This document shows positions 22,859 to 30,740 of a stretch of DNA of 35,289 nucleotides, piece after piece. The DNA is from an uncultured Reyranella sp. (GTDB lineage: Bacteria; Pseudomonadota; Alphaproteobacteria; Reyranellales; Reyranellaceae), in the NCBI GenBank assembly GCA_937915145.1, contig CALDNT010000241.1, positions 1-35,289 of the forward strand, in the 5' to 3' direction. Within the stretch, counting starts at the first letter, position 1, and every line of letters starts with the position of its first letter. The position numbers were made by a program, and so were the translations under genes. Below the pieces are notes generated by a model. It had not been told where the DNA came from and did no database searches. It worked only from the letters and a program-made list of their open reading frames with translations.

Positions 22859-24070
22859 ATGTCTGTTGCGACGCCAGCCCTGCCTGTCCGCGCCGAGCGC
22901 CTGTGGGCGGCGCTGCTGGCGGCGACGCTGATGAACCTGCCCCTGGGATCGGTCTACGCCTTCAGCGTGCTGCTGCGGCCGATCGAGCAGGAGCTGGCCA
23001 TTCCGCGCTCGGCGCTGTCGCTGGTTTTCGGCCTGTGTACGGTGGGGTTCACGGTGGGCTCGGTCGGCGCCGCCTTCCTCTATCGCGCTGCCCCGGCGCC
23101 GGTCCTGGTGCTGGCGAGCGCGTTGGCGGCCGCCGCCGGCACCGCGATGGCGGCAACGGCCGGCGGGCTCACGCAATTGCTGCTGGGCTACGGCCTCGTG
23201 TTCGGCACCGGCGGCGGTGCGGCCTACATCCTGCTGCAGCAGAGCGTGAACATGCTGGTGCGGCGGCGTCAGGGGCTGATGAACGGCTACGTCGTCAGCC
23301 TCTACCCGATGGGCGCCATGATCGCGACGCCCGCTTTCCATGTCTGCAACGAGGCCTTCGGCTGGCGCACCACGCTGGCCGGGTTGGCGACGGTGCTGGT
23401 GGTGTGTGGCGTGGCGGCGGCGCTGCTCGTCCGGCATGGCGGGGCGCGGCTGGTTGCACCGGTAGGCGGTGCGTCGACAGATAGCGAGACGAGGGGCCCG
23501 GCCATCCTGGGCCCGACCTTCTTCAAGCTTTCGGCGACGTTCTTCCTCGCTGCCTCGGCTGGGCTGATGGTGCTGAGCCAGGCGCGCGAGATCGTGGCCG
23601 CCTATGGCGGGGCGGCAGCCCTTGCGGTGGCGGCCACCACCGGCATCACCGGCGCGATCGCCGCCGCGCGCATCGGCGGCGGCTGGCTGGTCGATCGTTT
23701 TGCGGTGCCGCACGTGATGTGTGCGGCGCACGGGCTGGCGCTGGCCGGCGGGCTGTTGGTGATCCTGCTGCCGGCGCCTGTGACCGCGGTCCTGGGGCTG
23801 GGAATGGTCGGGCTGGGCTATGGCTTCGTCTCCGGCGCCACCGCCGGCGGCATTGGCCTCTACTGGCGGCCGGCCGACTACGGCCGCGTCGCCGGCCGCA
23901 CCTACGTCGCCTGGTGCCTGGCCGCCATCGGCCTGCCGGTCCTGGCCGGACACCTGTTCGACCTGACCCGCCAGTACGACACGGCGGTGCTGATCGCGGC
24001 CGGCGCCAACATCGCTGGCATGGCGATGGCGCTCACGATGCCGAAACGCGGCTGGCGGGAGGGCGGCTGA
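22859..24070 (+). CDS. MFS transporter, OFA (oxalate/formate antiporter) family-like
   Basis: This 403-residue, 12-TM carrier begins LMNLPLGSVYAFSVLLRPIE, whose G-x-x-Y-A-F-S-V-L pattern is the signature of TM1 in OFA-family MFS proteins. The GYGLVFGTGGGAAYILLQQ helix and IGGGWLVDRFAVP loop (motif A-like in the second half) also fit. OFA members exchange or take up small mono- and dicarboxylates. The true substrate is not deducible. It is convergent with the DUF35-thiolase operon (30 bp apart). Confidence 0.85.
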   Translation: MSVATPALPVRAERLWAALLAATLMNLPLGSVYAFSVLLRPIEQELAIPRSALSLVFGLCTVGFTVGSVGAAFLYRAAPAPVLVLASALAAAAGTAMAATAGGLTQLLLGYGLVFGTGGGAAYILLQQSVNMLVRRRQGLMNGYVVSLYPMGAMIATPAFHVCNEAFGWRTTLAGLATVLVVCGVAAALLVRHGGARLVAPVGGASTDSETRGPAILGPTFFKLSATFFLAASAGLMVLSQAREIVAAYGGAAALAVAATTGITGAIAAARIGGGWLVDRFAVPHVMCAAHGLALAGGLLVILLPAPVTAVLGLGMVGLGYGFVSGATAGGIGLYWRPADYGRVAGRTYVAWCLAAIGLPVLAGHLFDLTRQYDTAVLIAAGANIAGMAMALTMPKRGWREGG

Positions 24071-24100
24071 GCGCTCTCCGATCTCATGTTCGGCCGGGCG

Positions 24101-24622
24101 TCATTCCTGGGGATAGCGCCAGGGCTTCGCCGGCTGGGCAGCGCCCTCGTCGATGGTCCAATGCGGCAGGGCGATGCCCGGGCCCGCATCGGCAAAGACC
24201 ATGCGGACGCGCGTGCCGATGCCGACGCTGCGCACCATCTCCTTCGGCGCGAGCTTGCCGTCCGGGGTCGTGAGGTTGCCGACGACGCGGAGCGCCTCGT
24301 GTTCGGTGGGCTGGCCCTTCTGCGTATCGAGGTCGACCAGGAGGATGAGATAGGGCGTGTGGGCCTTGAAGGCCGGCTGAATGGCGTGATGGACTTCGGT
24401 GTAGGAGTGGACGGCGCCTTTGCCTTCGACCGGCACCCATTCCGACTTAGGCGCCGCGCACCACGGACAGGCCGTGGTCGGTGGGTAGCGCACCAGGCCG
24501 CAGGCGCTGCATTTCTGCAGATGGAAGTCGTGCGCGGCACAGTGCCTGAAATACGCCAGGTTCTCGACATCGAGGTCACCGATGTCGAGCGGCATGTCGA
24601 GGTATTTGGCCTGGATCGCCAT
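24101..24622 (-). CDS. DUF35 Zn-ribbon/OB-fold protein, thiolase or aldolase partner
   Basis: This 173-residue protein has an N-terminal helix, a rubredoxin-like zinc ribbon (Cys38, Cys41, Cys52, Cys55 in CSACGLVRYPPTTACPWC) and an OB-fold (about 65-150). The OB-fold includes KGAVHSYTEVHHAIQPAF and VGIGTRVRMVFAD. These DUF35/ChsH2 proteins bind acyl-CoA and form complexes with thiolase-like partners. It starts 17 bp after the thiolase-like gene on the same strand, so the two are cotranscribed. Confidence 0.93.
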   Translation of the reverse strand: MAIQAKYLDMPLDIGDLDVENLAYFRHCAAHDFHLQKCSACGLVRYPPTTACPWCAAPKSEWVPVEGKGAVHSYTEVHHAIQPAFKAHTPYLILLVDLDTQKGQPTEHEALRVVGNLTTPDGKLAPKEMVRSVGIGTRVRMVFADAGPGIALPHWTIDEGAAQPAKPWRYPQE

Positions 24623-24639
24623 GGTCGTGCTCCCTTTCC

Positions 24640-25896
24640 CTAGTCGCGCCGCATCACCATGGCCGACCCGGTCCCCGGGTTCGCCCAGCCCATGTTGGCC
24701 GTCAGTTCGCACTTTTTGACCTGCCGGCAGCCGCCCTCGCGATAGTCGTAGGTGTGTTGCCGCTTGCCGTCGGGGCCCACGGGACATGAATCGTCGGCGT
24801 CGTGGCGCAGCTGCCGCACGTTCTCGATCACCATGTTGAGCCCGTGCGTATAGCCTTCGCACAGATGGCCGCCGCTGGTGTTGTTGGGCCGCCGCCCGCC
24901 CAGGCGGATCGTGCCGTCGCTGACATAGGCGCCGCCTTCGCCCTTCTTGCAGAAGCCGTAGTCCTCGAGCTGCAGCATCGTGGTGAAGGTGAAGGCGTCG
25001 TACGAGCCGGTAACGTCGATATCCTCCGGTCCGACCCCGGCGTTGGGCCACAGGATCTCCCGCGCGTAGTGGCCGGCGACGGTCGAGATCGGGCCGTGCT
25101 GGTAGTGCATGTCGAGGCGCGGCTTGCTGCAGCGGCCGACGACACCGCGGATCAGCGCGCGAGGATGGCGGCAGTCGCGGGCCCGCTCCGCGCTGGTGAC
25201 GACGAGCGCCGTGCCGTTGTCGGTCTCGACGCAACAGTCCAGCAGATGCAGCGGCTTGCAGATGATGCGGCTCGCCAGTACCTCGGCGACGCTGACCCGC
25301 TCTTTGTAGAAGGCCTTGGGATTGTTCGACGCATGCTCGCTGTGGATCGCCTTGACGGCGGCGACCTGCTCGGGGCGCGTGCCGTAGTCGTACATGTGGC
25401 GCATGAAGGTCGGGCTGAACATCTGGCCCGCGCTCTGCCAGCCGTAGGCGCGGCTGTGCAGCATGTCGCCCGACACGGGCGCCACCGCGCGCGCCCCGGT
25501 GCCGCCGATACGGACCTGGGAGAAGCCGTTCATGGCGCGAAAGATCACCACGACCTTGCACATGCCGGCCTCGATCAGGCCCATCGCCATGCCGACCAGC
25601 GCCTCCGTCGAGGAGCCGCCACCGAACACGTCCATGAAGAAGTTGGCCCGGATGCCGAGGTCGCCGGCGATGAAATTCGAGAAGGTCGAATCGCCGGACT
25701 GGTAGGACAGCATGCCGTCGACGTCGGAGGGTTTCAGACCGGCGTCCTCGATCGCGTTGCGCACCGCCCACGTTCCCAGCGCGCGTGTCGTCATGCCCGA
25801 GCCCCGCATGTAGGTCGTCTCGCCGACACCGACGATGGCGTACTTGTCGCGCAGATGCTTCGGGCTGGTGGCATCGGCCTCGGCCGGCATCGACAT
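24640..25896 (-). CDS. Thiolase-fold protein, probably Ltp2-like aldolase rather than a true thiolase
   Basis: This 418-residue SCP-x/lipid-transfer type thiolase homologue was given the ATG at 25896 because GGGGGA lies just upstream. The N-terminal AIVGVGETTY is typical. The usual nucleophilic Cys segment is replaced by FGGGSSTEAL (92-96 = GGGSS). The catalytic His position reads SYDAFTFTTMLQLEDYGFC (Tyr299), and the C-terminal GH motif reads NTSGGHLCEGYTHGLN (Tyr349). Loss of Cys together with two Tyr at these places matches Ltp2, the retro-aldolase of steroid side-chain degradation, which works with a DUF35 protein like the next gene. Cleavage of a 3-hydroxyacyl-CoA by retro-aldol chemistry is therefore inferred. 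Confidence 0.85.
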   Translation of the reverse strand: MSMPAEADATSPKHLRDKYAIVGVGETTYMRGSGMTTRALGTWAVRNAIEDAGLKPSDVDGMLSYQSGDSTFSNFIAGDLGIRANFFMDVFGGGSSTEALVGMAMGLIEAGMCKVVVIFRAMNGFSQVRIGGTGARAVAPVSGDMLHSRAYGWQSAGQMFSPTFMRHMYDYGTRPEQVAAVKAIHSEHASNNPKAFYKERVSVAEVLASRIICKPLHLLDCCVETDNGTALVVTSAERARDCRHPRALIRGVVGRCSKPRLDMHYQHGPISTVAGHYAREILWPNAGVGPEDIDVTGSYDAFTFTTMLQLEDYGFCKKGEGGAYVSDGTIRLGGRRPNNTSGGHLCEGYTHGLNMVIENVRQLRHDADDSCPVGPDGKRQHTYDYREGGCRQVKKCELTANMGWANPGTGSAMVMRRD

Positions 25897-26049
25897 GGCG
25901 TCCCCCTTCGATGAATCGCGGGACGCCACGATACGACGGCGTCGGCAGGGCGTCTGCCCCATCCTGCTTCCGAGCCGCATCGCGGCTTTTGCAATTTGCC
26001 ACCCACCTAGCGTAGCGCTTTCAATTGCTCCCGCAGGATGGAGGAGACC

Positions 26050-27015
26050 ATGCCCGTTGATCCGCAGATCCGTGCGTTGCTGGACCGGGGGACCGGTGTG
26101 CCCGCCACGCATACGCTGCCGGTGGCCGAGGCGCGGCGGCAATATGAGGCGCGCATCGCCCTCATGGCGCCGCCTCCGCAGATGGCGAAGGTACTGGAGC
26201 GCGACATCGACCACGCGGGCGGGACGATCGCGCTTCGCATCTACACGCCGGCGGGCAGCGGGCCGTTTCCCCTGATGATGTTCTTTCACGGCAGCGGCTT
26301 CGTGCTGTGCAGCCTCGATACGCACGACGGCATGTGCCGCAACCTGGCGGCGGGCATCGGCTGCGTGGTGGTGTCGGTCGACTACCGGCTGGCACCCGAG
26401 CACAAATTTCCCAAGGGCCTGGATGATTGCCTGGCCGCCACTCGCTGGGCCGCCGACAACGCCGTCGAACTCGGCATCGATTCCGCGCTCATCATGGTGG
26501 CCGGCGACAGCGCCGGCGGCAACATGGCCGCGGTCACCGCCCTGCGCCTTCGCGACGAAGGCGGGCCCAGCCTGTGCGGCCAGATGCTGCTCTATCCGGT
26601 GACCGACTATCACACGCCCGGCACGCCCTCCTACGTCGAGAATGCCGATGGCTACGGGCTGACCCGCGACACCATGGAGTGGTTCTGGGCGCATTACCTC
26701 ACCAACCCGGCGGAAGCGGAGAATCCGTATGCGTCGCCGCTGCGGGCACACGACTTCACCGGCTTGCCGCCTGCCTACGTGACCAGCGCCGAGTATGACC
26801 CCTTGCGCGACGAGGCCGAGCTCTACGGCATGCGGCTGCGACAGGCCGGCGTGCCAACGAAGATCATCCGATGGCCCGGCATGAACCACGGCTTTCTCTT
26901 TTGGGTGGGCATGGTTGGCGGTGCCGACTCCGCGATGGCCGAGGCCTGCGCCTGGGCCCGCCAGGCATTCGGGAAGGCCGGGGCCAGGGATCGGGAAGCT
27001 TCCGGCCCGGGATGA
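26050..27015 (+). CDS. Alpha/beta hydrolase, HSL (hormone-sensitive lipase) family esterase
   Basis: This 321-residue esterase has the oxyanion motif HGSG (80-83, with Ser where HGGG is usual) and the nucleophile elbow GDSAGG (Ser154). The acid is Asp250 in EYDPLRDE and the base His280 in GMNHGF. DYRLAPEHKFPKGLDD is the family's conserved stretch. I chose the ATG at 26050 over that at 26038 because GGAGGAG lies 3 bp upstream of it. It is divergent from the thiolase-DUF35 operon (153 bp apart), so it may act in the same lipid or ester catabolism. Confidence 0.93.
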   Translation: MPVDPQIRALLDRGTGVPATHTLPVAEARRQYEARIALMAPPPQMAKVLERDIDHAGGTIALRIYTPAGSGPFPLMMFFHGSGFVLCSLDTHDGMCRNLAAGIGCVVVSVDYRLAPEHKFPKGLDDCLAATRWAADNAVELGIDSALIMVAGDSAGGNMAAVTALRLRDEGGPSLCGQMLLYPVTDYHTPGTPSYVENADGYGLTRDTMEWFWAHYLTNPAEAENPYASPLRAHDFTGLPPAYVTSAEYDPLRDEAELYGMRLRQAGVPTKIIRWPGMNHGFLFWVGMVGGADSAMAEACAWARQAFGKAGARDREASGPG

Positions 27016-27150
27016 GTATCTGGAACATTGCACAAGGGTACGTTGGGCTGAGTGCGCTGCGGGAGGCCCATCGCCTCGCGAAAAATCCGTGTTGGTTGTC
27101 GTGCCGGTTTCAATCAGGATGAGGCACCCGTTCCGGGAAGGGACCGCCCC

Positions 27151-28020
27151 ATGACCGTCACCATCACGCCGCTCACGCCTGACTTCGCCGGCGAAGTGGG
27201 TGCGATCGACCTGCGCCAGGTCCATGACCGCGAATCGCTGGAGGCGATCCGTGCCGGCATGGACAAGTACGCCGTGCTGGTGTTCCGCGATCAGAATTTC
27301 ACCAACGAGGAACAACTCGACTTCGCCCAGCGTTTCGACGGCACGCTGCACGCCCGGACGTCCTCCTCGGCCATCGGCAGCAACCGGTTCGGCAACGAGG
27401 CGATCGCCGACGTCTCCAACGTCGACAAGGAAGGCAAGATCCGGGACGCCAACAACCGCATGCGCGCCTCCTCCGTCGCCAACCGCCTGTGGCACACCGA
27501 TGCCTCGTTCGTCGATCCGCCGGGCCGCTACTCGATGCTGTCGGCGCGGGTGGTGCCGCCGGTGCGGGCCGATACCGAATTTGCCGACATGCGCGCGGCC
27601 TACGATGCGCTCGACGAAGAGACCCGCGCCACGATCGAGGGGCTTAGCGTCTATCATTCGATCGTCTATTCGCGCCACGTGCTCGGCTTCGACTTCAGTC
27701 CGGAGGAGGCGGACAAGCTGAAGGGCGCCGTCCAGCCGCTGGTGCGCACCATCCCGACCTCAGGTCGCCGCGCCCTCTATCTCGCCTCGCACGCCGCCCA
27801 TGTTGTCGACTGGCCGGTGCCGGAAGGCCGGCTGCTGCTGCGCGACCTCAGCGATCATGCCACCCAGCCGCAATTCACCTGGCGCCACGTCTGGCGGCCG
27901 CATGATTTCGTGATCTGGGACAATCGCTGCACCATGCATCGTGCTCGGCCGTTCGACGACAAGACCCACCGCCGCGAACTGCGCCGCACCACGACGGTCG
28001 ACCTGCCGATCCCGGCTTAG
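27151..28020 (+). CDS. TfdA-like Fe(II)/2-oxoglutarate dioxygenase
   Basis: This 289-residue enzyme is closest, from memory of the family, to 2,4-dichlorophenoxyacetate dioxygenase (TfdA). It shows LWHTDASF (HxD), LSARVVPPV, EFADMRAAYDALDEE, HSIVYSRHVLGF and VPEGRLLLRDLSDHATQPQF. The distal His is in WDNRCTMHRARPFD and the 2-oxoglutarate Arg in RRELRRTT. Start ATG at 27151 follows GGAAGGGA. TfdA-type enzymes cleave aryloxyalkanoates, but chromosomal relatives (TfdA-alpha) are widespread and often have unknown natural substrates. It follows the esterase on the same strand (135 bp gap). Confidence 0.93.
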   Translation: MTVTITPLTPDFAGEVGAIDLRQVHDRESLEAIRAGMDKYAVLVFRDQNFTNEEQLDFAQRFDGTLHARTSSSAIGSNRFGNEAIADVSNVDKEGKIRDANNRMRASSVANRLWHTDASFVDPPGRYSMLSARVVPPVRADTEFADMRAAYDALDEETRATIEGLSVYHSIVYSRHVLGFDFSPEEADKLKGAVQPLVRTIPTSGRRALYLASHAAHVVDWPVPEGRLLLRDLSDHATQPQFTWRHVWRPHDFVIWDNRCTMHRARPFDDKTHRRELRRTTTVDLPIPA

Positions 28021-28042
28021 GCGTCCGCCTCATGGCCGGGAG

Positions 28043-28062
28043 CGCGCGACTGCGGTCGCGCG
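28043..28062 (+). terminator. Hairpin after the TfdA-like gene
   Basis: CGCGCGAC and GTCGCGCG form a perfect 8 bp stem with a TGCG loop, 23 bp after the stop codon. It is followed by TCTTC rather than a clean T run, so termination is likely but not certain. Confidence 0.45.
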
Positions 28063-28127
28063 TCTTCGCATGAGCAAGGGCGCCATTGTCTACCGGAAGG
28101 CGGCGGCACCGACCATCGTGCACGACA

Positions 28128-29015
28128 TCAGGCTTCATTCCCGCGTTTGGCGATGCCGCGCAGGATGAAGGTCGCGGCCACCGCCAGGATCGGCACCATG
28201 AACAGCGCCATGGTGGCGCCCAGCGGGAGATTACCGCCCAGGATGCCGGTGTAAAACGCCGCCGTGCCCAGCACCTGCGTCGCCCCGAGGGGGCCGCCGC
28301 GGGTCAGCGTGGACACGATCGTGAAGCCGGCGAAGGTGGTAATCAGGGAGTAGAGCGCGGTGATGGCGATGACGTTGCGCATCATCGGGAAGGTCACGTA
28401 GCGGGTGCGCTGCCACCAGGTGGCGCCGTCGACCCGCGCCGCCTCGTAGAGCTCCTGGGGTACCGACTTCAACGACGCCAGGTACATGACCATGAAGAAC
28501 GGCGCACTGAACCACACGGTCACCAGGACGACGCAAAAGCGCGCCCAGGCAGCCTCGCCGAGCCAGAAGATGCGGCCCATGCCGAGATGCTCGAGGCCCC
28601 AGTCGAAGGCGCCGAAGGTCGGCTCGAACAGCAGCCGCCAGGCGAGCATGCTCATGGCCGCCGGGATCACCCACGGCACCAGGAGCATGCCGCGCCACTT
28701 GCGCTGGCCCTTTGTCGGGATGTTGTGCACGAAATGGGCGACCGCAAAGCCGATGACCGCACTGATGGCGACGGCGATGAGGGCATAGGCGCAGGTCTGG
28801 ATGACGAGTATCCAGAACCGGTCGCTGCTGACCAGGCGGGCGAAGTTGGCGAGCCCGACGAACTTGGTCATTTTCCTGTCGAGCATCGAGAGATAGATCG
28901 CGAAGCCCGCGGGATAGGCCACGAGCACGATGATCATCGTCAACAGCGGCAAGGTCATCAGGAAGGCGATGGTCGATTTGCGCCGCATCAGTCCGTGCAG
29001 GCTGCCGCGGCTCAT
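28128..29015 (-). CDS. Sugar-type ABC transporter permease (MalF/UgpA-like), orphan
   Basis: This 295-residue inner-membrane permease has about six helices. Its coupling loop ELYEAARVDGATWWQRTRYVTFP (EAA motif, about 188-210) is the classic signature of carbohydrate uptake porters (CUT1 family), as is the LVPWVIPAAMSMLAWRLLF segment. ATG at 29015 is preceded by AAGGGGA. Normally a second permease, an ATPase and a solute-binding protein are adjacent. None is seen on either side: the next gene on this strand is a nitroreductase, and downstream is the convergent dioxygenase. It may be a remnant or may borrow subunits encoded elsewhere. Confidence 0.9.
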   Translation of the reverse strand: MSRGSLHGLMRRKSTIAFLMTLPLLTMIIVLVAYPAGFAIYLSMLDRKMTKFVGLANFARLVSSDRFWILVIQTCAYALIAVAISAVIGFAVAHFVHNIPTKGQRKWRGMLLVPWVIPAAMSMLAWRLLFEPTFGAFDWGLEHLGMGRIFWLGEAAWARFCVVLVTVWFSAPFFMVMYLASLKSVPQELYEAARVDGATWWQRTRYVTFPMMRNVIAITALYSLITTFAGFTIVSTLTRGGPLGATQVLGTAAFYTGILGGNLPLGATMALFMVPILAVAATFILRGIAKRGNEA

Positions 29016-29125
29016 TGGTCCCCTTGCCCGTCGCTGGCGCACATGGGCGTCAGCCTGCATGTCGAGTATGCCGATGCACGCTGGCCTTTCATCGCTTGTC
29101 GGCGAGCATAACATGGATTTCCGGG

Positions 29126-29247
29126 TGGCCCGCCGGCAAGCGACCGCTTTCCGGTCTCGACGCACACCGGCCACGACTCCCAATGGCCAGAGAGGCTGCG
29201 GTCACAGGCATGAAGAACGACAGCGTTGCGATCGGCATCGTCGGCGC
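29126..29247 (+). repeat. Dispersed repeat, copy 1 (truncated 5' end of a Gfo/Idh/MocA gene)
   Basis: This intergenic stretch aligns with 30602-30740. Both share GACCGCTT, then GGCTGCGGTCAC, then ATGAAGAACGACAGCGTTGC and GATCGGCATC. The ATG at 29210 opens MKNDSVAIGIVGA, the same start as the oxidoreductase at 30684, but similarity stops after about a dozen codons, next to the nitroreductase 3' end. The remaining bases between 29016 and 29255 show nothing else I can identify. Confidence 0.7.
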
Positions 29248-29255
29248 AACGGGTA

Positions 29256-29936
29256 TCAGCCTTCCACGAAGCCGACGTAGCGCACGAACGCGTCGGTCGG
29301 CGTCCGCTCGGAGCGCACGGCGTTGGCCGCAAAGGCTTCGTCGGGGTAACCCATCGCGATGCAGGTCATGATCGCTTCTTCCTCGGGGATCTGCGCGACC
29401 TCGCGCACGATGTCGGAGCGGGAGATGCCCTGGCCGTTCACGACGGCGCCGATCCCGCGATCCCAGGCGGCCAGCACGATGCCGTAGCACAGGGCGCCGA
29501 GATCGAAGTGGCAGGTAGCACCGGGATCGAGGATGCGATCGTAGGTGAGCACCAGCGAGACCGGCGCATCGAACTGCCGGAAGCCGCGCAGCACCCAGTC
29601 CTGGCGCATCGCCTTGTCGTCGCGCGCGATGCCCATGGCGGCGAACAGCTGCTTGGCGACGCCGACCTGGCGCTCGCGATGGGCGCCCTCGTAGGGACCG
29701 TGGGTGAAGATGTCCCGCTTCGACGGTTTACCTGCCACCATCTCCTCCATGTTGCGGCGACGCACTTCGTCGAGCGGCGCGCCGGCGAGGACATGGACAT
29801 GCCATGGCTGGCTGTTCATCGACGACGGCGCGCGCTTGGCATCCTCGATGATCTCGGCGATCACCGCCTTCGGCACCGCCTCGTCCCTGAAGCCCCGGAC
29901 GCTGCGGCGGCTATGCACCAATTCCTGGAAATCCAT
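29256..29936 (-). CDS. Nitroreductase family protein
   Basis: This 226-residue FMN-dependent enzyme of the nitroreductase fold has the N-terminal FMN-binding motif HSRRSVRGFRDEAVP and the APSSMNSQPWHVHVLAG loop. It also has DLGALCYGIVLAAWDRGIGA and a C-terminal IMTCIAMGYPDEAFAAN segment, all typical of the NfsA/BluB-like superfamily's nitroreductase branch. It probably reduces nitro- or enone compounds with NAD(P)H. The substrate is unknown. It is transcribed toward the orphan ABC permease, with repeat copy 1 between them. Confidence 0.92.
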   Translation of the reverse strand: MDFQELVHSRRSVRGFRDEAVPKAVIAEIIEDAKRAPSSMNSQPWHVHVLAGAPLDEVRRRNMEEMVAGKPSKRDIFTHGPYEGAHRERQVGVAKQLFAAMGIARDDKAMRQDWVLRGFRQFDAPVSLVLTYDRILDPGATCHFDLGALCYGIVLAAWDRGIGAVVNGQGISRSDIVREVAQIPEEEAIMTCIAMGYPDEAFAANAVRSERTPTDAFVRYVGFVEG

Positions 29937-30049
29937 GGGTCCCCATGCCTGTGATCGACGTGATCAGGATAGCAGGCGGCCCGGTCTGGAAACACGAAGC
30001 TGCAAAGCCGGTTCCGTGCACCGGAAGCCGCGCGTTTGCTCTTGTTGGT

Positions 30050-30132
30050 CGCGACGTACAGCGCTCACCGCAACCAACGGCAAGAGGGCCGCGGTCACGG
30101 GCATGATGAACGACAGCGCTGCGATCAGCACC
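30050..30132 (+). repeat. Dispersed repeat, copy 2 (degenerate)
   Basis: This stretch shares CGACGTACA, GCTCAC, the AGAGGGCCGCGGTCAC block and ATGAACGACAGCGCTGCGATC with copies 1 and 3. It ends where the 3' end of the small lipoprotein gene begins. The embedded frame (MMNDSAAIS) is broken after a few codons. Confidence 0.62.
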
Positions 30133-30475
30133 GGGGTGCGGTGCGGGTACGGTAGCCGTCGTAGTACTGGCTTCCGCAGACGACCTGCTGCTGAACGACA
30201 TCGTCGCGATACCCGTTCTGGCCGCGGTTCGTCACGGTCACCGTGGTATAGCGACGGCCGTCAGTCCGGTTGTAGGTCGGCGCAGGCTGCGAATAGCCAT
30301 ACCGTGTTTGAGCAGGTGCGGGACCGTAGTAGCCGCCGTTGTAGTACGGGTTGCCGTAGCCCGCCGGTGCCTGCTGATAGTAGCCGCGCGGTGCGGCGGA
30401 GCCGTCGTCCTGGCACGCCGCCCCGGTGACGCCGATCCCCACAACGAGCAGCAGTCGCGGAAAGAGCCTCAACAT
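30125..30475 (-). CDS. Small Tyr/Gly-rich secreted lipoprotein-like protein
   Basis: This is a 116-residue protein. Residues 1-20 form a signal peptide (LFPRLLLVVGIGVTGAAC) ending at Cys21, a probable though non-ideal lipoprotein site. The mature part is rich in Tyr, Gly, Gln and Pro (RGYYQQAP, NGGYYGPAPAQ), followed by RRYTTVTVTNRG and two Cys (VVCGSQYY and the last residue) that could form a disulfide. Such proteins are usually envelope components of unknown function. The stop codon lies inside repeat copy 2. Confidence 0.68.
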   Translation of the reverse strand: MLRLFPRLLLVVGIGVTGAACQDDGSAAPRGYYQQAPAGYGNPYYNGGYYGPAPAQTRYGYSQPAPTYNRTDGRRYTTVTVTNRGQNGYRDDVVQQQVVCGSQYYDGYRTRTAPRC

Positions 30476-30601
30476 CTCGATTCCTCCAGGCCAGGAAGTT
30501 TGACCGCCCTCAACTCACTCGATCATTCTGTCCTTATAAAGACAGACAACGTTCCGGGGATCGAATGGTTCCGGTCTGCCGCCTTGGCGCGGCCATGTTT
30601 G

Positions 30602-30740
30602 GGCTCGCCGGGAAGTGACCGCTTCCCGGCCCCGACGTACAACGCTCACGACAACAAACGCCAGAGGGGCTGCGGTCACAAGCATGAAGAACGGTGGCAT
30701 GAAGAACGACAGCGTTGCGATCGGCATCATCGGCGCCGGC
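30602..30740 (+). repeat. Dispersed repeat, copy 3 (contains the oxidoreductase start)
   Basis: This is the complete form of the repeat, covering about 80 bp of upstream sequence and the first codons of the Gfo/Idh/MocA gene. Relative to copy 1 it has an extra 15 bp unit ATGAAGAACGGTGGC in front of the ATGAAGAACGAC start, a small tandem duplication that creates two possible start codons (30684 and 30699). Confidence 0.7.

Noticed and set aside
21521-23953. An 810-codon minus-strand frame opposite the TPR and MFS genes.
   Set aside because: It spans two convincing plus-strand genes and has no recognisable domain.
25897-27678. Upstream extension of the thiolase-like gene into one 1012-codon frame.
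   Set aside because: The part beyond 25896 is antisense to the esterase and dioxygenase genes. The thiolase start has its own Shine-Dalgarno.
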